Source: Nocardia vinacea NBRC 16497
Lineage (GTDB): Bacteria > Actinomycetota > Actinomycetes > Mycobacteriales > Mycobacteriaceae
Reading direction: 5' to 3'
Length of the DNA stretch: 54,876 nt
Assembly (NCBI RefSeq): GCF_000308835.1
Contig: NZ_BAGN01000116.1
Coordinates: forward strand, 1-54,876
Shown here: positions 33,401 to 38,458 of the stretch, one piece after another
Numbering within the stretch: position 1 is the stretch's first letter
Layout of the letters: each line of letters opens with the position of its first letter
Notes under the pieces: generated by a model
Database searches by the model: none
Told to the model about the DNA's origin: nothing
The model's input: only the letters and a program-made list of their open reading frames with translations
Position numbers and translations under genes: made by a program

Positions 33401-35027
33401 GACCGAAGCCGACAGTGGGAGCATGCCGATAGGCACACCGGTATGGAACTCGCGGGCGTATGTACTCGACAACCGGTTACATCCGGTACCGCCCGGTGTC
33501 GCCGGGGAGCTGTACTTGGCGGGCGCCCAGCTCGCGCGCGGCTATCGGTCACGTCCGGGCCTCACCGCGGAACGGTTCGTGCCCGACCCGTACGGTGACG
33601 GCAGGCGCCTGTACCGCACCGGCGACTTGGTGCGCTGGCGCCATACCGGCGAATTGGAATACCTGGGCCGCACCGATTTCCAGGTGAAGCTGCGCGGCCT
33701 GCGTATCGAACTCGGTGAAATCGAGGCAGTGCTCGCCGCGCATCCGAGCGTCGCCCGGGCGATCGCTGTGGTGCACTCCACCGGTGCGGTGGACCACCTC
33801 GTCGGCTACCTGGTGCCTGCCGCCGGCGCCACTGTCGACACCGCGGTGGTCATGGCGCACGCGGCAACCGAACTGCCCGACTACATGGTGCCGACCACGG
33901 TGATGGTGCTCGACACGGTGCCCCTCACCGCGTCGGGCAAGCTGGACCGCACGCGGTTACCGGAGCCGGTGCTCGCGCTCGGTGAGTTCAGGGAGCCCTC
34001 GTCGTGGCTGGAAGCGGAGGTTGTACGGGCCTTCGGAGCGGCACTCGGCATGGATCGGGTGGGCGCCGACGACGACTTCTACGCATTGGGCGGTAACTCG
34101 CTGAAGTCGGTGCAAGTGGTGAGCGAGTTGCGCAAAGAACTCGACTACGAGGTTCCGATCAGCTGGATGCTGTCGGATCCCTGCCCGGCCGACCTGGCAA
34201 AGCGGATCGAATCCGGAATGCGCTCCGGGCCTACCGTCGACCGGACCGCCGGCTTCGATGTGCTGCTGCCGATCCGGACCGGCGGTGACCGACCACCACT
34301 GTTCTGTATCCACCCGGCCGTCGGCCTGTCGTGGTGTTACCGCACACTCGACCGGTACCTCTCCGACGGTCGACCGATCTACGGCCTTCAGGCGCCACAA
34401 ATCGGCGGCGAGGTGCCCGGTCCGACGTCGATCGCGGAAATGGCCGAACGCTACTTCGACGAGATTCGCGCGGTTCAGCCACACGGCCCCTATCACCTCC
34501 TCGGCTGGTCGCTGGGCGGTGCGATCGCCCATGCCATTGCCGTCGAGATGCGCGCCGCCGGTGAACAGGTTGCGCTACTGGCACTGTTGGACGCCGAGGT
34601 GGGTGGTGTCGACGAGTCGACCCTCTCCGCTGTCACGGCCGGAGAACTGATCAGCAATCTCGGCCCGGTCATGGGCGTCGATTTCGTGCGCCCCGATGCG
34701 ACCGCCGAGGAGGCCGCCGACCTGATCGAACGGCACCTGGGGGACAGCCTCGGTATCGACGCCGCAATGATCGAGCGCCTGACCGACGCCTACAACCTGG
34801 CGATCCGGGCGGCCGGCGTCTGGCGGCCCGCGGTCTTCGACAGCGACATGCTCTACTTCACCGCGACACGTGAAAGGCGGTCCGATGCTGCGGGTCACGA
34901 GGGATGGGCGCGGGTGGTCAGCGGGCAGATTTCGATCTTCGACATCGATGCGACCCACCTCGCAATGACCGAACCGGGTGCGGTTGCCCAGATCGCCCGG
35001 GTTCTCAACGCACGACTGGATCGGTGA
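16827..35027 (+). CDS. Five-module non-ribosomal peptide synthetase with terminal thioesterase
   Basis: 6066 aa from GTG 16827 (RBS GCGGAGG). Domain order: C1 (50-480, HHIALDG 182-188), A1 (498-990), T1 (Ser1038), E1 (1090-1545), C2 (1555-2030), A2 (2040-2525), T2 (Ser2577), C3 (2635-3100), A3 (3110-3600), T3 (Ser3649), C4 (3705-4160), A4 (4170-4663), T4 (Ser4713), C5 (4768-5225), A5 (5234-5708), T5 (Ser5758), TE (5810-6066; Ser5895, Asp5922, His6044). All catalytic motifs look intact, so it should assemble and release one pentapeptide by hydrolysis or cyclisation. A condensation domain at the N-terminus implies an acyl or aryl-acyl cap. T domains 1 and 2 have the LGGDSI form usual before E domains; only T1 is followed by one. 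No MbtH gene is nearby. The gene shares a likely transcript with the fragment upstream and converges on a secreted-protein gene six bases downstream. The product is not identified. Confidence 0.95.
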   Translation: MDQSKSGTDSSPNRSESLQTGSFRSSGNPDSAIGSGARANSNGDARPSSFDILPLTAAQRGIWFAQHLAESSPISVAQYVEIIGELDLELLAEACRTASREFGSGHMRLIEVDGEPCQFVDEEHGAQVSVMDLRRHSDPVATAHRIMVQDYSAPLDLMNDDLMTSTVFQVGADHFLWYQRAHHIALDGFAAVTMLHRITELYNAWLKSEVPAPCAAQDLGAVVEQDLAYRGSARFDNDRRYWLEHLAGAPPVVSLAGRVGKPTIHPALVSTELPDATAQLLESVALEHGQAATATIVAAFAGYLARMTGSDEVLLSLPVSGRHSAVLRRSGGMVANVVPLRVQVAGHTVGELIAAVQGELTSALRRQRYRQEDLFHDMGIARDEAASFGPAVNLMMIENEVVLGNTTGRLHVLTSGPTADLFVNIYPGAGKASTHIDFQGNPNAYSPEELGGHHRRFLMFLHEFLAGGPGCPVSRLPLLEVQERSELLPVRGPSGVETRLLPEILSESARRNRSACAIASAGQTMTYGELDTRSSQLARHLITLGCGPDTAVAIMLRRSVESVVATWAVAKCGAAFVQLAPEYPSKRIAHMVADSGAAVAITVDALRGRLPQEIHHVVLDGPATRWESDAAGGPISDDDRIRPLRPSHVAYMTYTSGSTGTPKGVQVTHTGLANLVADRAATYGIDTTSRVSYALSPSFDASLEQFLTCFANGSTLVIVPPEVTGGEPLTQLLADEHVTHLTLTPAMLATVDPRPMTDLRVVVVGGDVCPPHVIERWTPSLSMYNEYGPTETTVTAVGAMLRPGRAHTVGGPIRGFSAMVLDRTLQPVPRGTAGELYLAGPGLARGYSHLSVETAARFVADPYGDVGERMYRTGDIARWTGDNGEMTLEMLGRGDFQVKIRGYRIEPGEIDAALSTHEDVDLSVTVPVQNNAGTTVLASYVVPVSGRRIDPFELQRFARDSLPPHMVPAVILALDSLPVNAFGKLDRRALPKPEFGAAPVGRAPATGREETVARLFAEVLGVPRVGADDSFFALGGDSILSIRLVARAKAEGLSFSTQDVFVHKTVAGLAATATEAGDTPELAELAGGGVGPMPLSPIMRAMLDRGQYDRFAQAALVQLPEGVDRAGLVRALRSLLDRHDMLRAVLRGGDSVDRWYVEVLDREAVDPDAALVDVRLDRRDAAEVDRHLHKAADRLDPGNGVLVQAVWIQDRNGSGPDLMWLVIHHLAVDAVSWRIILADLAQAWSQFSDGGEPHFGPVTTSFRRWVHGLVEQAPSRCSAELDLWKDVLERGDQLLGSRRLVPGRDVGATAGRVHQRIPAAVAEAVLGTIPDRFHCSANDPLLAALVLALGEWRRRRGRAAAAGELISLEGHGREERAVPGADLSGTVGWFTTRFPVRIEWENVDLDDALAGGKSAGLAIKQVKEQLRAVPGNGIGYQMLRHLDSGGSTELADLPEPQISFNYLGRVGVGERSGPWAPTTEFTALTATSDPEMALSAVLDINAIAEEGRDGLELDATWEFASQVLSGEEVDELAGLWARALGALADHVRSDITPGYTPSDFPLIAVSQDDVDHWLREYPSMTDVWPLTALQSGLLFHTIYDRDGDDGYIVQATLTFAGQVDGERMRRAAQVLIDRHDSLRTAFVETADGPRQIVLRDTEVDWDESSITDVDRQAEALRRLAAAAAAPFDPARPPLVRFHLVRTGVDMFQLLVTNHHLVLDGWSMPLLIHELLLLYTSDCDTAELALPRSYREYLQWLQAQDRDAAIAAWRAMLAGIDSPTRVTSGQDRTVTAHADEVGLNLDAATTAAILDLGRSHGVTANTALQVAWALLVAVLTGRSDMVFGNTLSHRPPQIPDVERMVGLLVNTLPVRVRLEPDETVGDLLVRVQSEQAAMLDHQHVGLAELQRATGITDMFDTATVLESYPLDRELLARNLSDAGLRLVEIDAHDATPYPLSLQVTPPRSSRDGRPDADEPGTYTVTLKFATDRFDSDDARTLLERFELLLTQIVMDPARKVAEISSCRDSERAELLSVVSEEPAAELVLRDILSGTARRYPDAVAVRCGDTTWTYRELERRADGFARLLAGHGARAESIVALAVPRSAELVVAIWAVAKTGAAFLPLDPANPAARIGELLSDSRTTVGVTTSAVAPQLPDTVDWLMLDASASDAHAGLPRPAGADRLSADNAAYVIYTSGSTGKPKAVHLSHRGLADLVAAQVDAFGVGTDSVVLQVASPGFDACLSELLLAHSSGACLVVAPPEVYAGTDLEELLRSQRVSHAIITPSVLNTMDPSRMPSLTSLAVVGEATGPDTVHRWAPGRRLMNHYGPTECTIWATGSDALAPGEPVTIGGPIRGASAMVLDTWLRPVPIGVAGELYIGGPGLARGYVDQPGVTASRFVADPRSTRGERIYRTGDSVRWVRGRAGLTLEYLGRSDQQVKIHGLRIEPGEIDALLAGHPDVASVATVAVQGPAGEPVLVSYVVAASGAAVDVAALGDDLAGRLPRYLNPAAIVQLEEMPCTPTGKIDRKALRQRTFDLDAAGGRPPSTPAEQVVAQLFAEVLHLDTVSADSNFFALGGDSIVSMRLVALARSAGLTFTPRDVFEGKTVAALAALAGRDAAPVTIEEPPRRPTGDRTSDYPLVALTEQDIDRLERQYHGLSDIWPLSPMQSGMHFDSTFDPDAGDNYTVQTMIRLSGAVDGKRLRRAAQAVVDRHDILRAAFVETAAGPCQIVLDHAEIPFREIDLAGGGDAESAADPGSIAAADAVAGFDLSAPPLLRLTLIRLDAGSFRLLVTNHHMILDGWSMPLLMRELLDYYGSPTHIDSAGPAPSYREYLSWLGRQDSAASKAAWAQAFSDVDAPTRVSREAVAAGSVSAAEVTAELTADRFAELRRVAAETAVTINAAVAAAWALNLRVSTGETDVIFGAAVSGRPPELPLVDQTLGMFLTTVPVRVPLEPTMTVRELLTGIQARHARMLEHHHIGLPEIHRSVGLPELFDTAITFQSFPVDRTALQELVDSAGLRVDELSGVDATPYPLILAVEPKQSADGEAQGLRIILRFHERAFDTASARRILDRFVELLRRIATNADVRLGELPLDEEPGPLWPVSDAEVAIPDTLDRMLAASAAAELDAIAVRCGTAAMTYRQLDERSARLARVLLRHGARRGQVVAAVLPRSLAATVALWAVAKTGAAFLPIDPALPSDRIEFLLSDSKTILGLTDTSTRKHLPDGVDWLVLDTEQTLGALDSVPAAPITDAERGGPIRRDQTAYVSYTSGSTGTPKGVLVSHRGLADIVAAQRRILGVDPTSVVLQVASPSFDASVFELLMAHGSGGRLVVSPADVYAGPELANLIRREGISHAIVTPSALATVPCDGLEGLRVLAAAGEPVGPELVDRWAPHRAMVNVYGPTECTIWATSGDALAPGAAITIGRPVGPVAAVVLDTWLRPVPAGIAGELYLFGPGLAHGYVARMGLTAARFVACPFGEPGQRMYATGDVVRRTADGEMEFLGRNDFQVKVRGTRIELGEIDAVLGARADVAYAVTVPRSDEGRPVLLVSYVVPAPGAEVSGEELRAALAEALPRYMVPSAVVVLDEVPLTANGKLDRERLPEPVAVAREFRAPSPGLEELVARTFEQVLDVERVGVDDDFFALGGDSLSASLVVARIGAAMDVHVPVRSVFEAPTVGELAALARTLSGGGRLPLLPGVHPDPVPLSLAQQRMWFLNRFEPDSAAYNIPVMLRLSGRLDTTALAAALADVMTRHEVLRTIYPEVSGEPRQVVLDEPAVPVEPVRVPADSVPDVVGEFVRRGFDVTAGVPMRVGLFELDGGTGEFLLVLVVHHIAGDGQSMRPLAHDVMAAYAARLAGHAPEWEPLAVQYADFAWWQRQMLGTEDDPASLMSAQLEFWRSTLAGAPDRLELPADRSRPAVASLSGSRIPVEIDARLHERLLALARSHGSSLFMVMHAALATVLGRLGDSDDVVIGTPVAGRGEPALDDLVGMFVNTLALRTRVDTGEPFAELLMRTRETDLLAFEHTDVPFERVVEALSPERSAARHPLFQVALAFQNVSTADIALPGVRVARVDVDTGATQFDLQLVLSDSFGNAGVVQGISGTMTYARDLFDEATAVAIVRRLVQVLEAVADDPAVVIGDIDWLEADERSALTSRVGAHTVAAPEPSGLLPDVFASAVRDSGDGIAVVAGDVTLSYAQLDERSSRLARVLLRCGAGPERPVLVAAARSMESVVAWWAVVKTGAAYVPVDPGYPASRIEQMVSDSDATLGITVSSARAELPDPVNWIVLDDPAVAARIDASASGPIGDDERPRPLRASDVAYVIFTSGSTGVPKGVAITHSGIADFVSEWRADRELRHTSRVLHFASPSFDAALMEILIAVSRGAVLVVAPTGVYGGGELAELLHVQRVTHAFLTPAALASVDPAGLDDLRLVMSGGEEVPADLVSRWAGTDIAGARKFRVLYGPTEATIVATATGALRPADRPTIGTPLPEIQTLVLDARLQPVPVGVAGELYLAGPALARGYLNRAVTNAARFVAHPFGEPGHRMYRTGDVVRWNTDGALEFLGRNDSQVKIRGYRIELGEIDAVLSARADVAYAVTVAQREDTGSVMLVSYAVPESGASLSGEELRVSLAEVLPSYLVPAAVMILDTIPLSPNGKLDRAALPAPVVQAKRFRAPESPVQEIVAGVFAEVLGIDSPVGADDDFFELGGNSLVATRLAARIGAALDATIPASMIFEAPTVARLAARAESRADTGRVALTAQQRPQRIPLSYAQQRMWFLNRLDPGSAAYSIPIVLRLSGNLNLDALRAAVEDVLNRHEVLRTVYPYGEGEPSQVVLPAAEAIAPMTVTSIAEYELAEALSAFVSTVFDLTVEAPVRVRLFELGPNEWILAVVVHHISCDGASLGPLARDMMTAYTAHLVGETPSRPPLPVQYADYAIWQRTVLGTEDDPDSLLRAQIDYWTVELAELPILLELPTDRPRPPVQTHAGASVPITVGADLHAGLQRVARAHNTTLFMVFHAALAATLARLADTDDIAIGTPYAGRGEPELDDLAGMFVNTLVLRTRLTPGMTFTQLLEHVRGTDLAAFGHADVPFERLVQELNPARSHAHHPLFQVMLAFQNIGGAQFELPGLSASVMTADIDTALFDLQIAVSDSYDSTGAPAGVSGAVTYASDLFDATTVTTIVDRLLRLLGALVTDAAQPVHEVDLLGADEREAVLVQWNSTDRGLPSGETLASVFAHSVQAHADRPAVTFGEQSLTYAEFASRVYRLARWLISRGVGPESLVALRMRRSLDQVTAMYAVHAAGGGYVPVDPDLPADRIAYMLSVAAPVLELSSLDGLELSGFDDAPVTDADRLAPLRPHNIAYVLFTSGSTGRPKGVAVLHGSVVNQLRWVNESYALTPNDVVLQKSPATFDMSVWELFATLAMGARMVIARADGHTDLAYLAETIATQRVTIAAFVPSMLAVLADAVPGESLESVRTLLVGGEAFGPEVVAAVERIVPGIELHNLYGPTEFTVCATAHRVTEADSGSMPIGTPVWNSRAYVLDNRLHPVPPGVAGELYLAGAQLARGYRSRPGLTAERFVPDPYGDGRRLYRTGDLVRWRHTGELEYLGRTDFQVKLRGLRIELGEIEAVLAAHPSVARAIAVVHSTGAVDHLVGYLVPAAGATVDTAVVMAHAATELPDYMVPTTVMVLDTVPLTASGKLDRTRLPEPVLALGEFREPSSWLEAEVVRAFGAALGMDRVGADDDFYALGGNSLKSVQVVSELRKELDYEVPISWMLSDPCPADLAKRIESGMRSGPTVDRTAGFDVLLPIRTGGDRPPLFCIHPAVGLSWCYRTLDRYLSDGRPIYGLQAPQIGGEVPGPTSIAEMAERYFDEIRAVQPHGPYHLLGWSLGGAIAHAIAVEMRAAGEQVALLALLDAEVGGVDESTLSAVTAGELISNLGPVMGVDFVRPDATAEEAADLIERHLGDSLGIDAAMIERLTDAYNLAIRAAGVWRPAVFDSDMLYFTATRERRSDAAGHEGWARVVSGQISIFDIDATHLAMTEPGAVAQIARVLNARLDR
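21471..24690 (+). other. NRPS module 2: C (DCL-like) - A - T, no E domain
   Basis: C2 (His1714, HHLVLDGWS) follows E1, as expected for a domain that accepts a D-configured donor. A2 pocket residues read by eye: D-A-S-I-A-V-H-I-W. T2 is LGGDSIVSMRLV. Residues after T2, SDYPLVALTEQDIDRLE, resemble the E-to-C linker after module 1, SDFPLIAVSQDDVDHW. Confidence 0.75.
24691..27900 (+). other. NRPS module 3: C (DCL-like) - A - T
   Basis: C3 (His2793, HHMILDGWSMPLL) is closest to C2 within this protein. A3 pocket residues read by eye: D-A-F-I-A-A-V-I-W, mostly aliphatic and close to A2. The A3 C-terminal sub-domain instead matches A4. T3 is LGGDSLSASLVV. Confidence 0.75.
27901..31090 (+). other. 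NRPS module 4: C (LCL-like) - A - T
   Basis: C4 begins PLSLAQQRMWFLNRFEP and has HHIAGDGQS (His3832), the LCL pattern, implying an L donor from module 3. A4 pocket residues read by eye: D-A-M-F-M-G-L-I-V, apparently for a hydrophobic residue. A few residues (GTDIAGARK) are inserted before the A5 core. T4 is ELGGNSLVATRLA. Confidence 0.75.
31091..35027 (+). other. NRPS module 5: C (LCL-like) - A - T - TE
   Basis: C5 (His4896, HHISCDGAS) is a near sister of C4. A5 differs from A1-A4 in its core, KSPATFDMSVWELF, with pocket residues by eye D-M-W-A-L-G-L-V-C. T5 is YALGGNSLKSVQVV. The type I thioesterase has GWSLGG (Ser5895), LLDAE (Asp5922) and DATHLAM (His6044). Confidence 0.8.
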
Positions 35028-35033
35028 CCGCGT

Positions 35034-35672
35034 TTATCTCGGCGAGGTGGTGGACGCGCCGGATCCATCGGTTCGGCCGTCTTGCGGGAGTGGCGTGGTG
35101 ATGCCCAATATCGCCCCGAGCGACGCCCCGAGCGCCCCGCCGAGCAGGGCGGCAGGTCCGGCTACGATGGCGACGCCGACGGCCGCGCCGAGGAGCGGGC
35201 CGACAACCAAGCCGGTCGGCAGGAACGGGATACCGGCGACGAATCCGGCGGCCGCGCCGACCATTCCGGCGGCTATCGCGACGGGCGCGGACACTCCCGC
35301 GGCGATGCCTGCACCGATCACCGCACCGACGCCCGCGTCGACGGCGGTGGCGCTGCATCTGCCGGGATCTACCGGGATGCGCTCGCAGAAGGCCTGGATC
35401 GGCTGCTGATCCACGGTCGGCGGCACGTCCGGCGCGTCCACCGTCTCGACTCGGGTCCAACGGTCGGCGGCGAGCGGATGCGCTGGGCCGACAGCTCGAT
35501 CGCCGCGGTGGCTGTCGGATAGCCAGTCCACTGTCGCCGATGGGATGGCAGGCGCCTGCGCGGTCTCAGCCGGGGATGCGTTCGCTACTCCGGTGCCGAG
35601 GACGATCGCAACTGGCAACATGCTCGCAATCAATATCGGACGTGATCCACGCCAACGACCGGCTTCCGGCAT
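35034..35672 (-). CDS. Secreted protein with C-terminal glycine-zipper region
   Basis: 212 aa, strong RBS AGGAGG six bases before ATG 35672. The N-terminus MPEAGRWRGSRPILIASMLPVAIVLGTGVANAS is a signal peptide ending at ANAS. A hydrophilic middle carries one Cys pair (FCERIPVDPGRC). The last 100 residues form small-residue-rich hydrophobic stretches (GVGAVIGAGIAAGVSAP, GMVGAAAGFVAGIPFLP, GPLLGAAVGVAIVAGPAALLGGALGASLGAILG), i.e. glycine-zipper-like membrane or oligomer segments. The same plan is seen in the protein at 41671-42222. No function is assigned. It converges on the NRPS with six bases between stops. Confidence 0.75.
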   Translation of the reverse strand: MPEAGRWRGSRPILIASMLPVAIVLGTGVANASPAETAQAPAIPSATVDWLSDSHRGDRAVGPAHPLAADRWTRVETVDAPDVPPTVDQQPIQAFCERIPVDPGRCSATAVDAGVGAVIGAGIAAGVSAPVAIAAGMVGAAAGFVAGIPFLPTGLVVGPLLGAAVGVAIVAGPAALLGGALGASLGAILGITTPLPQDGRTDGSGASTTSPR

Positions 35673-35851
35673 TCCGCACCTCCTGGACGTCTACCTCTTA
35701 GCTTGTCGACCTCGAGCTTTTGTCGCACGTTGCGGCGCAGCAAGCTTAAGCGGCCGACGCGGCCGGATTAGGGAGAACTGCCAAATCCCGTGCGTCCTCG
35801 CAAATCTGTGGTTATGTCCAAGCGGTGTGCGATACGCGGGGATTCAGATCG

Positions 35852-35924
35852 ACCGGGGTGCAATCGGTTGACGTGTCCGTGGCGAATGACAGGCGAGAGT
35901 TGTCTCCGAGTAGGGGTGTTCGGT
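35852..35924 (+). repeat. Promoter-region copy 2, direct repeat of about 16302-16375
   Basis: This stretch aligns base for base, with scattered substitutions and one indel, to the region before the truncated gene upstream of the NRPS. The longest identical run is GCAATCGGTTGACGTGT at 35860-35876. The match continues into the coding sequence to about 36343. Confidence 0.75.
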
Positions 35925-37145
35925 ATGGCCACAGTCGGGATATCGGTGGAGCAGGCGGTGGTGCGCGGGGTCGTGTTGGCGGCGGGGCCGCCTGGGATTG
36001 TTTTGTGTTCGGTACAGCGACGGCTGGGCGGGGGTGCGGTCGGCGCTGCGATCAGCGGCCTACTGGATGGTCTCGCCGACGAGCTGGGTGACGATACCGG
36101 GGTCGAGGACGTTGCCATCGTGTACCGGTCGGTGGCCGAGCGGCGGTCGATCGTATCGGAGCTGGCGGCCGGGAAGTGGGCGTCTTCGTCGCTGGTCTCG
36201 GATCGATCGGCGCTGGCTGTGCTGGCCAGGGAGGAGCGCGGACTCGACGAATTCGGCACCGTGCTCGTGTTGGAGCTCGTGGACGGCCAGACCTCGTTCG
36301 TGCTCCTCGGACCGGCGCGCGACACGGTATCGGCAGCCGACTCTTGGGCTTCCGGCCCAGTGGACGCCGATTCCGCGGGCCACATGATCAGCCGGATATC
36401 GCCGATCCTGGATTCCGTTGATCTGGACGCCGTCGCTGTCTGCGGTTCGGGGGCGGGTGACCCCGACATCGCGACCGTGCTGCAAGTCGGATTCGAGGCG
36501 CCGGTGACATTGGTTCCGGATTACGCCGATGCCGCAGCCCGCGGGGCAGCACTGATTGCCGCCGAGCGGCTGCGCGAGCTACCGGTGGTGGTGCCGAGCA
36601 ACGGCCGTCGGAAACGACGAATGCTGTTGGGCGCCGCCGCCATTGCGACGGTACTGGGTGCGTCCGGCATCGCGGTGGCGCAGATCCTCGACGACCACCC
36701 GAGCGAGGCCATCGGCCGAGTCGCCGAATCGCTGCCACCGAGCACGCCCGCAGCCGCCATCCCATCCGCGCCGATCACCATCGAATCCGCACCGCCCACT
36801 ACCCCGACCGCCGTCGAACCGACGCCGCAACAGATCGTGCCGATGGCACCCACACGGCCACCGGCTCGCCGCACCCCGCCGGCAACCGCCTCCGCACCCA
36901 CAACGCAGATGACCGAACCCGGTGCCGCACCCACAACGGAGTCGACGCCAGGCTCTGCACTCCCGACCGAACCCGGCTCCACCACGACCGAAGCGCCGAC
37001 ATCGACCACCGTCGGCGCGCCGGAGGGCAACTGGCTCTTTCCCGGTGAGTCCCCACCACCATCGCTGAACGCAGATCCCGAAGTCATACGCGCCTGGTGG
37101 GCCAACCACTGGATGTTGAAGGAACGCTGGCTGCACGGCGGCTGA
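35925..37145 (+). CDS. Membrane protein: actin/Hsp70-like-type N-domain, one TM helix, Pro/Thr-rich exterior tail
   Basis: 406 aa from ATG 35925, the start conserved with the truncated copy; a GTG three codons earlier and an ATG at 35790 are also open. Residues 1-230 are a cytoplasmic domain beginning MATVGISVEQAVVRGVVLA, with ISRISPILDSVDLDAVAVCGSG and VPDYADAAARGAALIA, a pattern like the DUF7159-type mycobacterial proteins; that family name is tentative. A basic stop-transfer SNGRRKRR precedes one helix (about 232-255), then a Pro/Thr/Ser tail of about 120 residues and a short Trp-rich end (IRAWWANHWMLKERW). Its N-terminal third and its promoter are duplicated on the other side of the NRPS. 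Function unknown; envelope sensing or regulation is possible. Confidence 0.75.
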   Translation: MATVGISVEQAVVRGVVLAAGPPGIVLCSVQRRLGGGAVGAAISGLLDGLADELGDDTGVEDVAIVYRSVAERRSIVSELAAGKWASSSLVSDRSALAVLAREERGLDEFGTVLVLELVDGQTSFVLLGPARDTVSAADSWASGPVDADSAGHMISRISPILDSVDLDAVAVCGSGAGDPDIATVLQVGFEAPVTLVPDYADAAARGAALIAAERLRELPVVVPSNGRRKRRMLLGAAAIATVLGASGIAVAQILDDHPSEAIGRVAESLPPSTPAAAIPSAPITIESAPPTTPTAVEPTPQQIVPMAPTRPPARRTPPATASAPTTQMTEPGAAPTTESTPGSALPTEPGSTTTEAPTSTTVGAPEGNWLFPGESPPPSLNADPEVIRAWWANHWMLKERWLHGG

Positions 37146-37203
37146 CGCCGACCCACCCGGCGACCGCAACGTCCCACCTCGGCAAGTCCGGCTCGGATGA
37201 GGA

Positions 37204-38451
37204 TCAGGCGGTGAGCGTTACCTCGGACCACAGGTCACCGTTGACGGCAATCTTGCCGGGGACGACATCGGGAGCCGTGTCGGCTCGGATGACGGTGTGA
37301 TCGTGACTCACCAGCGAATCGACCAGCGATTTCTTCGGAATGGTCTTCGCCCAGCGCTTGACGAGTCCGAACGGAATCATCGCGTAACCTTCTGTCTGCC
37401 AATCTTTTTCGATGAAACGCCGGGGTGTGGCATTGTGCGAACCGTGATGTCCGACCTTGTAGAAGGCCAGGCGGGACACGAGATCGACATTGCGCGGATC
37501 GGATAGGACGTGCTCCCATGCACCCTGCTGCGCGTCTCCCGGAAATAGCAACCGGGTTCCGGCGATATCCAGCACGAAGAAGACGCTGGTGTTGTTGACC
37601 GCGTTCTCGAGAATCGAGGCGGCGCGCAGCAGTCGATCGTCATCGTCGACGAGTTCGTCCAGGTCCAGATCCGCCTTCGCCTGAAGCAGGCGGTCCGGCA
37701 GGGTATTCCGCGCGATATAGCGCCGATTGAACAGCGGCGTCGGCCTGCCGTCGCTCTCCGCGGACGCGCCCGCGCGTACCAAGGGCCACGATTGCTTCGC
37801 AGGCGGATCCATGCGCTTCAGGAATCGGGCATCGCGCGGCGGCCCGAGGATATGTGCGACGAGCCCGACGCGATCCACGGCGATCGTATTCTCGGTTTCG
37901 TCCTTGCTCGGCAGGTACCGCACCCGGTGGGGTGCGGCGAATCCGCTGAAATTGCGGCCGAGGAGGCGATCGGTCGCGGCGGCATTGCCCTGCGAGTTCA
38001 CCGCGAATGCCTGTGCCTGTTCGACGGTCGCCGACATGCGACGCCCGTTGCCGCGCCGCTCGATCAGCGCGAGCAGACCGTTCGCGGCATCGACCTGCCC
38101 GCTGCGGATCCGGCGCGCGTCCTCGTCGTCGGGATCCTCGACGAATGGCACCCACACCTCGTCCACAGTCACCTGTTCCCATTCCCGGCAGGCGAATCCG
38201 GTGATGTGATCGGCGTGGTGATGGGTGGCGACCACGATGTCGAGGTGCGGTCGGTGGTGCGGATCGGCCTCGGTGAGGTCGGCGATGATGGCCTGCACGG
38301 AGTCGCGGATCGGGCGTGCGCGGCCCTGGCTGTGCACGCCGCAGTCGACCAGCATGCGCCAGGTTTCGTTCTTGCGCCGCACCGTCACGGTGAACGCGTC
38401 GCCGAATCCGACGTTGTACATCCGGACGGCAATCGTTGTCGGCGTTGACAT
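37204..38451 (-). CDS. Metallo-beta-lactamase-fold hydrolase, ComEC-like
   Basis: 415 aa from ATG 38451 (TAGG seven bases upstream); an ATG at 38466 would overlap the preceding gene by eight bases and is an alternative. The zinc-binding motif THHHADHITG (77-82 for HHHADH) and later FPGDAQ and KVGHHGSHNATP match the MBL branch seen in ComEC C-terminal domains and stand-alone ComEC/Rec2-like hydrolases. The opening VRMYNVGFGDAFTVTV is also typical. There are no membrane helices or signal peptide, so it is cytosolic. It is the last of three minus-strand genes with the HExxH peptidase and the DUF2235 hydrolase. Substrate (nucleic acid, nucleotide or other ester) is unknown. Confidence 0.88.
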   Translation of the reverse strand: MSTPTTIAVRMYNVGFGDAFTVTVRRKNETWRMLVDCGVHSQGRARPIRDSVQAIIADLTEADPHHRPHLDIVVATHHHADHITGFACREWEQVTVDEVWVPFVEDPDDEDARRIRSGQVDAANGLLALIERRGNGRRMSATVEQAQAFAVNSQGNAAATDRLLGRNFSGFAAPHRVRYLPSKDETENTIAVDRVGLVAHILGPPRDARFLKRMDPPAKQSWPLVRAGASAESDGRPTPLFNRRYIARNTLPDRLLQAKADLDLDELVDDDDRLLRAASILENAVNNTSVFFVLDIAGTRLLFPGDAQQGAWEHVLSDPRNVDLVSRLAFYKVGHHGSHNATPRRFIEKDWQTEGYAMIPFGLVKRWAKTIPKKSLVDSLVSHDHTVIRADTAPDVVPGKIAVNGDLWSEVTLTA

Positions 38452-38458
38452 TTCGTAC

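Noticed and set aside
16827..35027. Transposon origin of the NRPS flanking repeats
   Set aside because: The repeats are an ordinary gene segment with promoter; no transposase, terminal inverted repeats or target duplication are visible.
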